A DNA stretch of 64,000 nucleotides from Methanomassiliicoccales archaeon (GTDB taxonomy: Archaea; Thermoplasmatota; Thermoplasmata; Methanomassiliicoccales; UBA472), in contig DATKZX010000026.1 of NCBI GenBank assembly GCA_035527755.1, positions 23,873-87,872 on the forward strand, read 5' to 3'. The stretch's first letter is position 1, and the number at the start of each line of letters is the position of its first letter. The notes under the pieces were generated by a model that was given only the letters and a program-made list of their open reading frames with translations, was not told where the DNA came from and ran no database searches. Shown here piece after piece: positions 25,418 to 39,977 of the stretch. Both the position numbers and the translations under genes were made by a program.

Positions 25418-26456
25418 CGTCCTTCTCGACCTTCTTCTCCTTTCCCTTGTCATAGGAACGTATTCTGTAATATGTCAGGGGATGTTGGACCCGTCTCCCG
25501 TTGCACAGTTCATCTGGCTCGAAGCACAGTCCGGTCGTCCTCATGGTGGCGCATTCTGGCGGTGTGTATCTCTTCCCTAGGCCGTCACCAGTGATATGCC
25601 TGACCTGGTACGCCGTCTTGGAGTGATCGAAGTCCGGGGAACTGCAGAACAGCTTGATGATATCGTCCACTGGCATTCCTATGAAGCTAAGGAAGCTGGT
25701 CAATGCGAAGCGCCCCGCGTGTGGCATGTTCTGCCCCGCCTGCGCCATGGCCACCAACTTCTTCATGCATGGGGGGAACTTTAAAATGCTTACTTCGCCG
25801 AAGCCCTCTCCCCGATACTTCTCCTTGAACTCCTCAAGGGCAGCGACGATGTCTTCCAGCTCATTTTCGATGGCCGTGAGAAGCTCATCGTTCACCGGTA
25901 GCGGTAGATCGTCCTCGATCCTCTCGTTCAAGGCCTGCTCCAGCACCCGCACGAACTTGTTCTTTTCCAGTTGGACGTAACCGGATCTGAGGTCCTGATT
26001 CACCAGCTTCCATTCCGGCCCCCTCAGTCCGGATGTGTAGTTCAGGAAATCAGTGAAATGCATGCGCAAGGCGTTATCGCCACGCACCGCCTCCACTTCC
26101 AGTTCACCTGCCAGGAAGACGACCATTTCCATATCCTCCTTGCGCAGGCGCTCATTAAAGGTTTTAGCTTCGGCCAAAGCGTAGCGTCGCACCAGGACGT
26201 CATCCCCAATGCAGGAGACCAGTATCCGAGCGTAAGGGTAGCTCAGTATCTCCTGCACAGCCTCATCCTCAGAAGTGACAGGATTGTTAGGCACGGTCAG
26301 ATCGCTGATGGCCGAGAGCACTCTGGCCTTTCCTCGTCTCCGGGCCTCGGCCATGGTGGTGTGTTTCAGAAGATCGTCCAGTCCCAGCTCTCGCTCCTTT
26401 ACGAAATGGGTGGCGTCCTTAAGGAACGGATAGCGAGCGAGGGCGCGAAATTCCAT
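25389..26456 (-). CDS. priL: DNA primase large subunit PriL
   Basis: The 355-residue protein starts MEFRALARYPFLKDATHFVK. It has a helical N-terminal domain, and the C-terminal Fe-S domain holds the cysteines expected to bind the 4Fe-4S cluster: FPPCMKKL, then LFCSSPDFDHSKTAYQVRHI, then PPECATMRTTGLCFEPDELC. PriL supports and regulates the catalytic PriS subunit during primer synthesis. Sequence upstream of 26456 in the same frame runs toward the radical SAM gene and is not PriL-like. It is divided from that gene by 29 bases, on the same strand. Confidence 0.93.
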   Translation of the reverse strand: MEFRALARYPFLKDATHFVKERELGLDDLLKHTTMAEARRRGKARVLSAISDLTVPNNPVTSEDEAVQEILSYPYARILVSCIGDDVLVRRYALAEAKTFNERLRKEDMEMVVFLAGELEVEAVRGDNALRMHFTDFLNYTSGLRGPEWKLVNQDLRSGYVQLEKNKFVRVLEQALNERIEDDLPLPVNDELLTAIENELEDIVAALEEFKEKYRGEGFGEVSILKFPPCMKKLVAMAQAGQNMPHAGRFALTSFLSFIGMPVDDIIKLFCSSPDFDHSKTAYQVRHITGDGLGKRYTPPECATMRTTGLCFEPDELCNGRRVQHPLTYYRIRSYDKGKEKKVEKDATPPSTPSR

Positions 26457-26485
26457 GGCCGGAACCTGATTCGCTTTGCCTCTAT

Positions 26486-28105
26486 TTAGGATTGGACTTG
26501 ATCGAACATGAGGAACTTCAGAACAGAATCGGCGATACGGGGGTCGTCCAAGGCCTTCCGGAGGTCCGAACCATCCTTGAGCGGACGGGCGTGGAACAGC
26601 CTGATCGCTCTCTTGCGTCCCAATCCAGGCAATGCCTCCAAGGCGGCGATGGGGCAACTGTTGACGTTCAATGGATAGGTCACACCGCTGATGCTGCGGA
26701 AACCGTGCCCTACCACGGCCACATCGACGAACTTGTTCAGATCGACCGGGTGCGGTATCCCGACCAACAGTGGATATGTCCCTATCTGACGGCCGAAGGT
26801 CACCTTCCCCTCCCTGATCTCAGTATAGATCCCTCGGAGCACTGTGCCCACCGGTACCAGGCGCTCCAGCATGGGCCTGTCGATCTGGGTTCGTACCTTC
26901 TCCTTGAACTTCAAGAAGGCTGAATGGCTCACGGTCTGTGGGAACTCCCTGCGCACAGGCATGACCTGCCGGATGTTTATGCGGCGGAGGAGCAAACCCT
27001 CATCAAGGATATTCTGCAGGAAACGTAGGTCCAGGTCCAATGAGGTGGGCGTTTCCCCCATCAGGCCGACCAGTACATTGATGCCCGGCAGCAGGATGGG
27101 CATGCCGTTGCTTCCCCTCTCCCCGCCCAAACGGTTGATGGTCCGAACGGACCACAGCACCTCCTCCGGGGTGGCGTTCAGATTGTTCATCCTGACCACC
27201 TCGGGGTCCGCGGTCTCCATCCCCAGTGCCAGAACGTTCCCTGGGGTGCAGTGTCTGACCAAGGAGCGTAGGATCATCTCTGTTTCCTCTGGGTGCCGGG
27301 CCATAACCGCCGGGTTGGCGTTGTCCACATGCAATATATCGGGTTTGAGCGCAGATACCCCCGATAGCAGCTCTTCCAAGGCCTTCGGGTTCGGTCGGGG
27401 GCAGTCAGTCCCGTCCAGTTCGGCCTTGTAGGATATGATGCAGGTCTGAGAGCCTAATCTGAAATTGACGACACCCCTCTCCCTAAGGGCCCGTACCTCG
27501 GCTACTATCGCCCCAGGCTCACGGCATATTGGACGACCTTTTAACGGCTCCACGCAGAATGAACAACCTCCGTTCACGTAGCGTACGCAGCCTCTATACG
27601 TCTCTATCTCGGCTATCAACGGTTGGGGATGGTCCGGATGAGAAAGGACGCAATCCGCTCCCAGCATCATCCAGCGGTCCCATTCCTCCAATTCCCTCCA
27701 ACGGTCCTTGGCCACGCCTTTCTCTAAAAGGTCAAAGGTGGCGGAGGCCGGGTCTAGGTAATGGGCACGATGGAACCGGTCCTTCAAACCCGGGTCCAGG
27801 GCCGCTGGTCCTCCCAGAACTGTCTCTCCCCTAAAATTATCGATCAGTTGGAACAGTTCGCGGTGGGAGGCCGGCATGCCGCGCAAATAGCGCCCAGGTA
27901 CAGACATTCCAGATAGGACGACCAATAGATCGACCTTTGGCATTGAGTGGCCATGACGCCATTGGTCAATGGTCATGTAATGGGGCGTGTTTCCGGAATC
28001 CTTCACCGCTCCGAACACCGCCCTTACCATGGGGTGGATGTAGGGAGGAACTCCCAATGAACCAGGCTCGTCAATGTAGCCGTCGAATATCAGGACGTCG
28101 GACAT
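26486..28105 (-). CDS. Radical SAM protein with C-terminal helix-hairpin-helix
   Basis: A 539-residue archaeal radical SAM protein (COG1031-type). An N-terminal ~180-residue region with a Rossmann-like pattern is followed by the Fe-S cysteines in CVRYVNGGCSFC. These have wider spacing before the CxxC end than the usual CxxxCxxC. The C-terminal part has an HhH motif, LEALPGLGRKRAIRLFHARP, of the kind that binds nucleic acid. The substrate is not known. It is placed just upstream of priL on the same strand, and the two probably share a transcript. Confidence 0.87.
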   Translation of the reverse strand: MSDVLIFDGYIDEPGSLGVPPYIHPMVRAVFGAVKDSGNTPHYMTIDQWRHGHSMPKVDLLVVLSGMSVPGRYLRGMPASHRELFQLIDNFRGETVLGGPAALDPGLKDRFHRAHYLDPASATFDLLEKGVAKDRWRELEEWDRWMMLGADCVLSHPDHPQPLIAEIETYRGCVRYVNGGCSFCVEPLKGRPICREPGAIVAEVRALRERGVVNFRLGSQTCIISYKAELDGTDCPRPNPKALEELLSGVSALKPDILHVDNANPAVMARHPEETEMILRSLVRHCTPGNVLALGMETADPEVVRMNNLNATPEEVLWSVRTINRLGGERGSNGMPILLPGINVLVGLMGETPTSLDLDLRFLQNILDEGLLLRRINIRQVMPVRREFPQTVSHSAFLKFKEKVRTQIDRPMLERLVPVGTVLRGIYTEIREGKVTFGRQIGTYPLLVGIPHPVDLNKFVDVAVVGHGFRSISGVTYPLNVNSCPIAALEALPGLGRKRAIRLFHARPLKDGSDLRKALDDPRIADSVLKFLMFDQVQS

Positions 28106-28162
28106 GTACTCGCCGCTTGAAAATAAAGGAAGGGGGGCCTCGTTCGGCCGGAAAACGGACTA

Positions 28163-28429
28163 TCAGAGCAAAGTGATCTGTTCGGTCACAACGTTCTGAA
28201 TTCCCGGAATGGCGCGCAAGGTTTCCTCGAGCGTGTCGATGAGTCCCTCAGCGTCCTCCATGACGAAGACGGCCTCCAATTTCTTAAGTCCAAAGGCCAT
28301 GGGGAGGATGTCCGCCTTGGCCACTTTGATATTGGCCGAAACGATCCCTGGCAACTTCGTTAGCAGGGTATCGAAATCGAAATCGGTATCCTCGGGCATG
28401 AGGGTGTACGTAGCTGCTACGGTTCCCAT
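28163..28429 (-). CDS. ef1b: Elongation factor 1-beta (aEF-1B)
   Basis: The 88-residue protein begins MGTVAATYTLMPEDTDFDFDTLLTKL. It has the archaeal aEF-1B fold, with the KKLEAVFVMEDAEGLIDTLEETLRAIPGI region that contacts aEF-1A. It acts as GDP/GTP exchange factor for aEF-1A. The start is set at the ATG at 28429, since eleven more in-frame codons upstream overlap the zinc-ribbon gene. It follows that gene by 11 bases. Confidence 0.9.
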   Translation of the reverse strand: MGTVAATYTLMPEDTDFDFDTLLTKLPGIVSANIKVAKADILPMAFGLKKLEAVFVMEDAEGLIDTLEETLRAIPGIQNVVTEQITLL

Positions 28430-28440
28430 TCCAATCACCC

Positions 28441-28608
28441 TTAAGGTCCGACGAAGCCGCACTTCTTACATTCGTACTTGACGCTCTGGTCACGGCATTG
28501 GGCGCAGCGGCCTATCTCTTCAACACCACATATCGGGCACTTGAAGAAGGTGATGCCATTGCCCACCAGCCGAATTCCGCATGAATTGCAAACCTTTTCA
28601 TTCTCCAT
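28441..28608 (-). CDS. HVO_2753-type zinc-ribbon microprotein
   Basis: The 55-residue protein has four CxxC knuckles: CNSC, CPIC, CAQC and CKKC. These could bind two zinc ions as a pair of ribbons (MENEKVCNSCGIRLVGNG, then TFFKCPICGVEEIGRCAQC, then YECKKCGFVGP). This is the archaeal HVO_2753-like family, usually found beside EF-1beta as here, where 11 bases separate them. A TATA-like TATATATATAAGG on the minus strand near 28636-28648 suggests a nearly leaderless mRNA. Confidence 0.88.
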   Translation of the reverse strand: MENEKVCNSCGIRLVGNGITFFKCPICGVEEIGRCAQCRDQSVKYECKKCGFVGP

Positions 28609-28941
28609 AGGTCATCGCTTTGTGCAGGATTATAGTCCTTATATATATACGTGATTCTAGAAAAAGGGTACGCGTCGAGTCCCTATCTGGGTCCCGAACA
28701 ACCAGAAATCATTGGGTGATAGTAATAAGATCGCCGGCAATAAAATTTGTTATTATAATATATAATTAAGTTTTGCGCAAGTTCTTATACATTACTTTGA
28801 TTATGGGGATATTAGTGGAATCATCCGGGAGGTCCAAGGCGATCGGCGTGCCTAAACGACCTCGATTCTGTGGTGGATGGGAAATCTTAAATAATACAAG
28901 GATTTACTCTCTCGTTCACACGCCGGCACTTACTTACCAAT
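28609..28941. other. Intergenic region with promoters for the zinc-ribbon and tRNA-Lys genes
   Basis: About 330 bases without a convincing gene. The left end holds the TATA of the zinc-ribbon gene. The middle (28735-28775) is very AT-rich. TTAAATAATA near 28887-28896 is the likely tRNA promoter, about 50 bases before the tRNA 5' end. One short open frame here runs into the tRNA and does not look like protein. Confidence 0.45.
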
Positions 28942-29074
28942 GGGCCCGTAGCTCAGCTAGGTTGGGCCTTCGGTGACGAAGGTCCCTAGAGAGAGCATCT
29001 GGCTTTTAACCAGGTGGTCCGGGGTTCGAAAGGTACGCGGTAATTCCGTGTATGCGGAAATCCCCGCGGGCCCG
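28942..29074 (+). tRNA. tRNA-Lys (UUU) with insertions in the D-loop and T-loop
   Basis: The ends pair perfectly (GGGCCCG with CGGGCCC, discriminator G). The anticodon loop CTTTTAA gives UUU. The gene is 133 bases. Removing two blocks leaves a normal 74-base tRNA-Lys. The first block is about 29 bases in the D-loop (about 28963-28991). Its hairpin GGGCCTTCG-GTGA-CGAAGGTCC has nine pairs, one of them G-U, and a GNRA-type loop. The second block is about 30 bases in the T-loop (about 29031-29060, ambiguous by two bases). Its hairpin is TACGCGG-TAATT-CCGTGTA. Neither block is at the usual 37/38 site. Both are best read as non-canonical introns, although exact splice sites and bulge-helix-bulge geometry are unsure. 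Confidence 0.9.
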
Positions 29075-29194
29075 CTTGGGTAGGTGAAAATATATGCAGA
29101 CCGAAGTATCCAAACCCCGTTCCCGATGCATTTTTACAAGGTCGACAATTGGTGGAGGAACAGTCCGGTTTCTGCATGGTATGAGGTGATTCAT

Positions 29195-29461
29195 TTGGAG
29201 GAGTCCGTACCATTTAACGTATTGAGCCACAAGATGGTTCCAGTCCATGAACTATTGAGCGACGAGGAAGTGGATAAGGTCCTGAAACGGTTGAAGGTGA
29301 CCCGGGACCAGCTTCCTAAGATAAAGGAAAACGATGCCTGTATCAAAATGCTCGAGAAGGCCATGGGTAGGAGCATCCCGGAAAGGAGCATAGTGAGGAT
29401 AGTTAGAGACAGTGAGACCGCCGAGATAGCGGAAATCTATCGTCTCGTTATAAGAGGGTGA
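29195..29461 (+). CDS. rpoH: RNA polymerase subunit H
   Basis: The ~88-residue subunit contains [20 protein letters not shown] near its N-terminus and ends [29 protein letters not shown], the RpoH/Rpb5 C-terminal fold. I set the start at a TTG (29195). A perfect GAGGTGAT ribosome-binding site lies four bases before it, and the resulting length matches the family. A GTG at 29186 is in frame but overlaps that site. It opens the RNAP operon. Its stop overlaps the first rpoB start. Confidence 0.9.
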   Translation: MEESVPFNVLSHKMVPVHELLSDEEVDKVLKRLKVTRDQLPKIKENDACIKMLEKAMGRSIPERSIVRIVRDSETAEIAEIYRLVIRG

Positions 29462-32400
29462 ATTTAGTGAGGGACCTCGTCGAACTTTATTTTAGAGAGA
29501 GCAGCATAGTCAACCATCACATCGCAAGTTTTAATGATTTTCTAGCAACGCAGGAAAACCCCAACAGTCGTATGCAGAAGATCGTGGACAACGTTCGGGT
29601 GTCGGCCGAGGACCCCGAGAGAGGGTTGATCACGCTGGACCCAGAAAAGACAGACGGCAGGGTCATCCAGATCCGCGTCGGTCGTCGTCGCGATGAAAAG
29701 ACCGGGCACGTGGACCCGCTCATCAAACCTACCTTGCACATCGATAAGCCGATGGTGCGTGAGGCAAACGGTTATGTGCACCCCATCGACCCCATGGAGG
29801 CACGCCTCAGGAACCTCAATTACCTATCACCCATCTACCTGGACTTCACAATAATCGAGGACGGCCTGGAGAAGGAGCCTGAACGGGTTCACATCGGTGA
29901 CCTGCCCATCATGGTCAAGTCCCGTAAATGTAACATTCACAGGGAGCGTCTCGAAGAGGACTACGAACTCGATGATGAGAAATATGGCGCCGAGCTGATG
30001 AAGAAGGGCGAAGACCCCATGGACTCTGGTGGATACTTCATCATCGGGGGCACCGAGAGGGTACTGATCACCCTGGAAGACCTTGCACCCAATAGGGTAA
30101 TGGTCGAGCTCAGCGAGCGCTACGGGACCAGCATGGAAGTGGCCAAAGTGTTCTCCCAGAGGGAGGGACACCGTGCCTTGACATTGGTAGAGAAGAAGCG
30201 CGACGGCATGCTCATGGTCACGGTACCCGCGGCATCCGGGCAGATACCCCTGGTTGCCCTAATGAAATCCCTGGGCATGGAGAACGACCAGGAGATCTAT
30301 GAGGCCATTGTCTCCGCCCCAGAGATGGCCAACATCGTTTACGCGAACCTGGAAGAGATCCAGGACCCCAAGGTGTATGGGCCGACCGGTATTTTCAGCA
30401 CCGAGCACGCCTTGACATATCTGGAAAAGAAGTTCGCCACTGGCCAGGCCAAGGAGTACAGGGTGAAGAAGGTCGAGTCCATCATCGACCGCTCCCTGCT
30501 ACCTCATCTGGGCGATATCAAAGAGGACCGCCTTAAGAAGGCCATATTCCTGGGCAGGATCGCCCGGTCCGTGTTGGAGCTTTCCCTGGGAAAGCGAAAG
30601 GAGGACGACAAGGACCATTATGCCAACAAGCGCCTGAAACTGTCTGGTGACCTCATCGAGGACCTGTTCCGTGTTTCTTTCACCAACCTGATGAAGGACC
30701 TTAAGTATCAACTGGAGAGGTCCTACGCCAGGAAAAAGGACCTGCGTATTAGCAGCGCCATACGCCCCGACCTCATGACCCACCGTCTTTTGCACGCGTT
30801 GGCCACCGGGAACTGGGTCGGCGGAAGGGCAGGTGTGAGCCAGCTACTGGACCGCACCTCCAACATGAGCACCCTTTCCCATTTAAGAAGGGTCACATCG
30901 TCCCTTACCCGTAGCCAGCCTCACTTCGAAGCTCGTGATCTGCATCCAACTCAATGGGGTAGACTGTGCCCGAACGAGACTCCGGAAGGACAGAACTGCG
31001 GTCTAGTGAAGAACGCCGCTCTGATCATTAACGTCTCCGAGGGTTTCCGTGAGGAGGACGTCACCTTCCTGCTCAAGGACCTGGGCATACACGAGGTCAA
31101 GGGGCAGCAGATGGCCGGTACCCGTGTCTACGTGAACGGGGACCTGAAGGGTGTGCACGATAACCACGTCTTCTTGGTCAGTGAGATGAGGAACCGCCGC
31201 CGCTCCGGATTGCTCTCGGACGAGATCAACATCCGCTATGTCGAGGAGATGGACGAGGTCATCATCAACTGCGATGAAGGCCGATTGCGCCGTGCACTAC
31301 TCGTTGTAAAGGACGGAAAATTGGCCCTCACAAGAAAGCACATCGAGGACATCCGTGTGGGCAAGGTGCACTGGTCCGATCTGGTCCGTGAAGGAGTGCT
31401 GGAATGGGTCGACGCCGAGGAAGAGGAGGACACCTTCATCGCCGTAGAACCTTTCGAGGTGCCCCGAAAGTGCGTCAATTGCGAGCGAGACCTCTCGCCC
31501 CTGGATATGGACTGGATGAACCCAGGCACATCCGATGCGAAGGCCGAGCTGAAGTGCAAGCACTGCCACGAACTGATGAAGGTCGATTTCATACTCAATA
31601 AGAACCACACCCACATGGAAGTGGATCCCATGGTCATCCTAGGGATCTGCGCCGGAATGGTTCCGTATCCCGAGCACAATTCTTCTCCGCGTGTCACCAT
31701 GGGCGCCGGAATGGCCAAGCAATCATTGGGACTGTCGGCGAGCAATTACCGAAAACGCCCGGACACTCGCGGGCACATTTTGCACTACCCGCAGAAGCCG
31801 ATGGTCCAGACCAAGTTCATGGACTTCGTGTCCTTCAATGACCGCCCAGCGGGTCAGAACTTCGTCGTGGCCGTACTGTCATACCACGGTTACAACATGG
31901 AAGACGCCCTCATTCTCAATCAGAGCAGCGTGCAACGCGGTCTGGGACGTTCTTCTTTCATGAGGACCTATCGAACCGAGGAACGCCGCTATCCCGGTGG
32001 TCAGGAGGACCATTTCGAGATCCCATCGCCAGACGTCAGAGGGGCAAGGACCGATATGGCCTACAGCAACCTGGGCGAAGATGGGTTGATCTCCCCGGAG
32101 ACCAAGGTTATGGGAGGCGACGTCCTGGTGGGAAAGACCTCTCCCCCCCGTTTCGTGGAGGAGGAGGATACGAACTTCCTCACGCCGCAGAAACGCCGGG
32201 AAACGTCGGTGATCTGCCGGTCCGGTGAGACTGGATGGGTGGACAGCGTCATGCTCACGGAGTCGGAGAACGGCTCCCGGTTGGTGAAGGTCAAGGTCAG
32301 GGATGAAAGGGTCCCGGAACTGGGGGACAAGTTCGCCTCCAGGCACGGACAGAAGGGAGTGGTGGGACTGCTGGTCCCCAGCTCCGACATGCCCTTTACC

Positions 32401-33059
32401 GCGGACGGGATCATTCCCGACCTGGTGATCAATCCCCATGCCATTCCTTCACGTATGACCGTGGCCCATGTGCTGGAGATGATCGGTGGCAAGGTAGGCG
32501 CCCTCGAAGGACGCCTGGTGGACGGTACCGCCTTCAGCGGAGAGCGCGAGGACGCTCTCAGACAATCTCTGGTGGAGTCCGGGTTCCAGAAGACCGGCCG
32601 CGAGATCATGTACGACGGTATCACCGGTCGAATGATCCAGGCGGAGGTATTCATCGGGGTGATCTACTATCAGAAATTGCACCACATGGTCTCCGGCAAG
32701 ATGCATGTCAGGAGCCGCGGCCCGGTGCAGATATTGACCAGACAGCCTACTGAGGGAAGGTCGAGACAGGGTGGTCTGAGGTTCGGAGAGATGGAGAGGG
32801 ACTGTCTGATCGGTCACGGTGCGGCCATGGTCATAAAGGACCGGTTGCTGGACGAGTCTGACGGTACCTATCAATGGGTTTGCGGCAATCCCAACTGTGG
32901 CCACATGGCCATGCTTGACGCCAAAGGCTCGTTGCGTTGCACGGTATGCAACAACAACACCAACGTGCACCTCATTCAGACCTCGTACGCTTTCAAGCTG
33001 CTTCTGGATGAACTGCTTTCGCTTGGAGTAGCCATGCGTTTACAACTGGAGGATTTAAG

Positions 33060-33063
<4 letters not shown>
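29458..33063 (+). CDS. rpoB: RNA polymerase subunit B, unsplit
   Basis: A 1201-residue second-largest subunit in a single chain, not divided into B' and B''. Visible landmarks include [20 protein letters not shown], the [15 protein letters not shown] motif, RHGQKGVVG in the active-site region, and a C-terminal zinc ribbon [20 protein letters not shown] followed by TVC. A GTG at 29458 overlaps the rpoH stop, but the GAGGGTGA site fits a GTG at 29467 better. The unsplit chain agrees with Thermoplasmata and crenarchaeal lineages and argues against classical methanogen orders. Confidence 0.97.
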
Positions 33064-37629
<4,566 letters not shown>

Positions 37630-37631
37630 AC

Positions 37632-38060
37632 ATGACCACTGAGATAACTTTCACTGAGGAGACCCTGCGCTATATCGCCCTTTTCGAGAAGGTGACCAAG
37701 GCCAGGGTCCGCGATTGCATGGAGACCGAGGACAAGCTGGTATACGTTGTCGACCCGGGCCAGGCCAACCGAGCGGTGGGCAAGGGCGGGGAGAACGTGA
37801 TCATGCTGAAGAACACCACCGGCAAGAACATCCAAGTGGTGGAGTTCTCCGACGACCCCGAGACGTTCATCAAGAACGTCTTCTACAATTACGGGCCGGA
37901 GAAGGTGGAGATCGAGACCCGCGGCACCATCGTGCACGCCACGGTCACGGTCGATCCCGCGGTCAAGGGACGTGCTATCGGCAAGAACGGTAAGAACTTG
38001 AAGATAGCCCGGGACCTGGTCAACCGGCACCACAACGTCCAAAGCATATCTGTGGCCTGA
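37632..38060 (+). CDS. nusA: NusA-like KH-domain transcription factor
   Basis: The ~142-residue protein carries two KH domains. The first has NRAVGKGGENVIMLK, and the second has GRAIGKNGKNLKIARDL, each with the G-x-x-G RNA-binding loop. No S1 domain is present, as is normal for archaeal NusA. The start is set at the ATG at 37632; a TTG two codons earlier overlaps the L30e stop. In most archaea S12, S7 and elongation factors follow, but here a minus-strand radical SAM gene follows. Confidence 0.9.
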   Translation: MTTEITFTEETLRYIALFEKVTKARVRDCMETEDKLVYVVDPGQANRAVGKGGENVIMLKNTTGKNIQVVEFSDDPETFIKNVFYNYGPEKVEIETRGTIVHATVTVDPAVKGRAIGKNGKNLKIARDLVNRHHNVQSISVA

Positions 38061-39170
38061 TCAGTTCAAAGGCTCCCGTTCCACTTCCAGGCGGTCCGCG
38101 GTGGGGTACTCCTCCACCAGGTAGCACTGTAAGGGAAGTCGGGAAGCCAGGTCCTCCAACACCCAGGAGGCCACCTCTAACCTTTTCCTTTTCTCATCCA
38201 AGAACATTAGCTCCAGAGGTACTTCGTATTCCTTTTCCAGCAAACGCATGGCCCACACCGGGTCATCTGCCTCCACTATGCCAAGCAGGATCATTCCCTC
38301 GCGGGTCACCAGGTCCATGGGACGGGCCACGCGCTTGGCCCTCCTTTTCAGCCTTTCCCGCAGCTGCACCCGGTCCTTGAAGCTCGATGAGCAGAAGTGA
38401 ATGGCAACGTCTGCCCCCATTGTGTTCACGACCTCCCGGGCTAGGCCCTCACTGTCCTGGATAGCGCTGGAGGTGTCAGAACGTATGGTCAATCCCCTTC
38501 CCAACAACGCCTGGGAATTGGTCTCCGATATTTCCAGCTCGTTAAGGTTAACGAAGCCTAGATCGTGCTCGGAAGCGTAACGACATAGCGCTAACAATCC
38601 CTCCCTCTCTCCGGGGATCGCAGGCACCTCGAACCCAACATCGATGGTCAGTCCTTCCAGGCTTTCAGCGATCCCTAGCTCGTCCAAATGGCCCCAGTTA
38701 TCCACAGGGGGATGTAAACGCAGCTCATCGAGGCCGCTCTCCTGCAATCTGAGAAATTTATCCCGATCGATAGTGGAGGTGTACAGATGAATGTGATGCT
38801 GGCTACCGAAACGCTCTTTGAGCATTTTGATATAATGAACCGTCCTGTCAATGACCGCCAATGGGTCGCCCCCAGTGATGCCAGTGCCCCTAGCACCTAT
38901 GGCCATCGCTTCCTCTAAAACATCTTCGTCCTTCTCCACAAGACGTTCGTTGGCGTACACCACATCCCGGTTCTTCTTTTTCTCGGACAGAGGACAATAG
39001 TAGCAGGACATCGCGCACTTTCCGGTCACCAGCAGGACCATCTTAGTTCCCTTACGGCAAAGCCGGCAACCGCGGGGTAGGCGCCTGGTGTAGAACGATG
39101 ACGATTCCATGGGGATGGTACGCATGATCACCATACCATCACGGGCAGACTTAACGCTTATCCATGCCAA
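38061..39170 (-). CDS. Radical SAM protein (COG2108-like)
   Basis: A ~360-residue radical SAM enzyme. Its cluster motif is seen in LLVTGKCAMSCYYCPLSEKK (CxxxCxxC), and an N-terminal pair, CRLCRKG, may add metal-binding cysteines. A GGDPL motif and barrel strands DELRLHPP and IDVGFEVPAIPG follow. Substrate unknown; this archaeal family is sometimes compared to pyruvate-formate-lyase-activating-type enzymes. The start is unsure: in-frame ATGs at 39134, 39125 and 39110 all fit and no strong ribosome-binding site decides. It is divergent from pyrF. Confidence 0.82.
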   Translation of the reverse strand: MAWISVKSARDGMVIMRTIPMESSSFYTRRLPRGCRLCRKGTKMVLLVTGKCAMSCYYCPLSEKKKNRDVVYANERLVEKDEDVLEEAMAIGARGTGITGGDPLAVIDRTVHYIKMLKERFGSQHHIHLYTSTIDRDKFLRLQESGLDELRLHPPVDNWGHLDELGIAESLEGLTIDVGFEVPAIPGEREGLLALCRYASEHDLGFVNLNELEISETNSQALLGRGLTIRSDTSSAIQDSEGLAREVVNTMGADVAIHFCSSSFKDRVQLRERLKRRAKRVARPMDLVTREGMILLGIVEADDPVWAMRLLEKEYEVPLELMFLDEKRKRLEVASWVLEDLASRLPLQCYLVEEYPTADRLEVEREPLN

Positions 39171-39207
39171 ATCCTATATTCGCCTTTCCCCTTCGGAGAA
39201 AGGGAAC

Positions 39208-39861
39208 ATGAGGAAGGAAAGCAGGGTCATTCTGGCGCTGGACGAAGTGCGGGGCGAGCGAGCATTATGGGTGGCGGGCCAGGTAGCTGATCTAGTGGAC
39301 GCCATAAAGATCAATTGGCCGCTGGTACTGTCGACATCTCCGGAGATCATTACCGAGCTTTCCAAACTCGCACCGGTCATCTGCGATTTCAAGGTGGCGG
39401 ATATACCGAACACCGTATCCCTGATCGTCAGCCAGGCGATCAAGCGTGGCGCTGAAGGGGTCATCGTCCATGGTTTCACAGGCAGTGACTCTGTCAAGGC
39501 AGCTGTGCAGGCCGCGGAGGACCGTAAGATATTCGTTGTCACCGAGATGAGCCATCCCGGAGGCACTGAGTACACCGCCTCGGCCGCGGAGTCTCTGGCC
39601 AGGATGGCAGTGGATTGCCATGCTTCAGGTATCATCGCCCCGGCCACAAGGCCGGAGAGGGTGGCGGCGTTACGCAGGATAGTAGGGGATCTGCTCATAT
39701 TATCCCCGGGTGTAGGGGCACAAGGGGGAAGTGCCTCGATCACCCTCGAAAAGGGGGCAGACTATGTCATCGTCGGTCGGAGCATATACGGGGCGGAAAA
39801 CCCTCGAGAAGCTGCGTTGCAGGTTGTAAGAGAGATAAAAAGTGCCTTCCCACAGAGGTGA
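39208..39861 (+). CDS. pyrF: Orotidine 5'-phosphate decarboxylase
   Basis: The 217-residue TIM-barrel enzyme catalyses the last step of UMP synthesis. The catalytic D-x-K-x-x-D motif is present as DFKVADIP (Asp60, Lys62, Asp65), with LILSPGVGAQGGSA and ADYVIVGRSIYGAENP at the phosphate-binding end. The start ATG has GGAGAAAGGG upstream; the in-frame sequence before it overlaps the radical SAM gene start and is not PyrF-like. No other pyrimidine gene lies nearby. Confidence 0.94.
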   Translation: MRKESRVILALDEVRGERALWVAGQVADLVDAIKINWPLVLSTSPEIITELSKLAPVICDFKVADIPNTVSLIVSQAIKRGAEGVIVHGFTGSDSVKAAVQAAEDRKIFVVTEMSHPGGTEYTASAAESLARMAVDCHASGIIAPATRPERVAALRRIVGDLLILSPGVGAQGGSASITLEKGADYVIVGRSIYGAENPREAALQVVREIKSAFPQR

Positions 39862-39977
39862 CGAATTATCACCAATTGCGTTCACTGCCAGACACCTTTT
39901 TTTATAATCTGGAAGGAACCAACGTTTTTATACGGGGTCTGATATCAGTTGATAATTACCCCAGAGGAGATTTATTG
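39862..39977 (+). promoter_or_regulatory. Promoter and leader of aglB
   Basis: Two TATA-like blocks lie before aglB: CTTTTTTTATAATC at about 39895-39908 and GTTTTTATACGG near 39924-39935. An AGAGGAGATTTATTG ribosome-binding site runs into the ATG at 39978. Confidence 0.5.

Noticed and set aside
28773..28976. A short frame running into tRNA-Lys
   Set aside because: It overlaps the tRNA gene and has no protein-like composition or ribosome-binding site.
39615..39977. N-terminal extension of aglB into pyrF
   Set aside because: The frame is open but overlaps the pyrF coding sequence in another frame; the promoter and ribosome-binding site lie just before the ATG at 39978.
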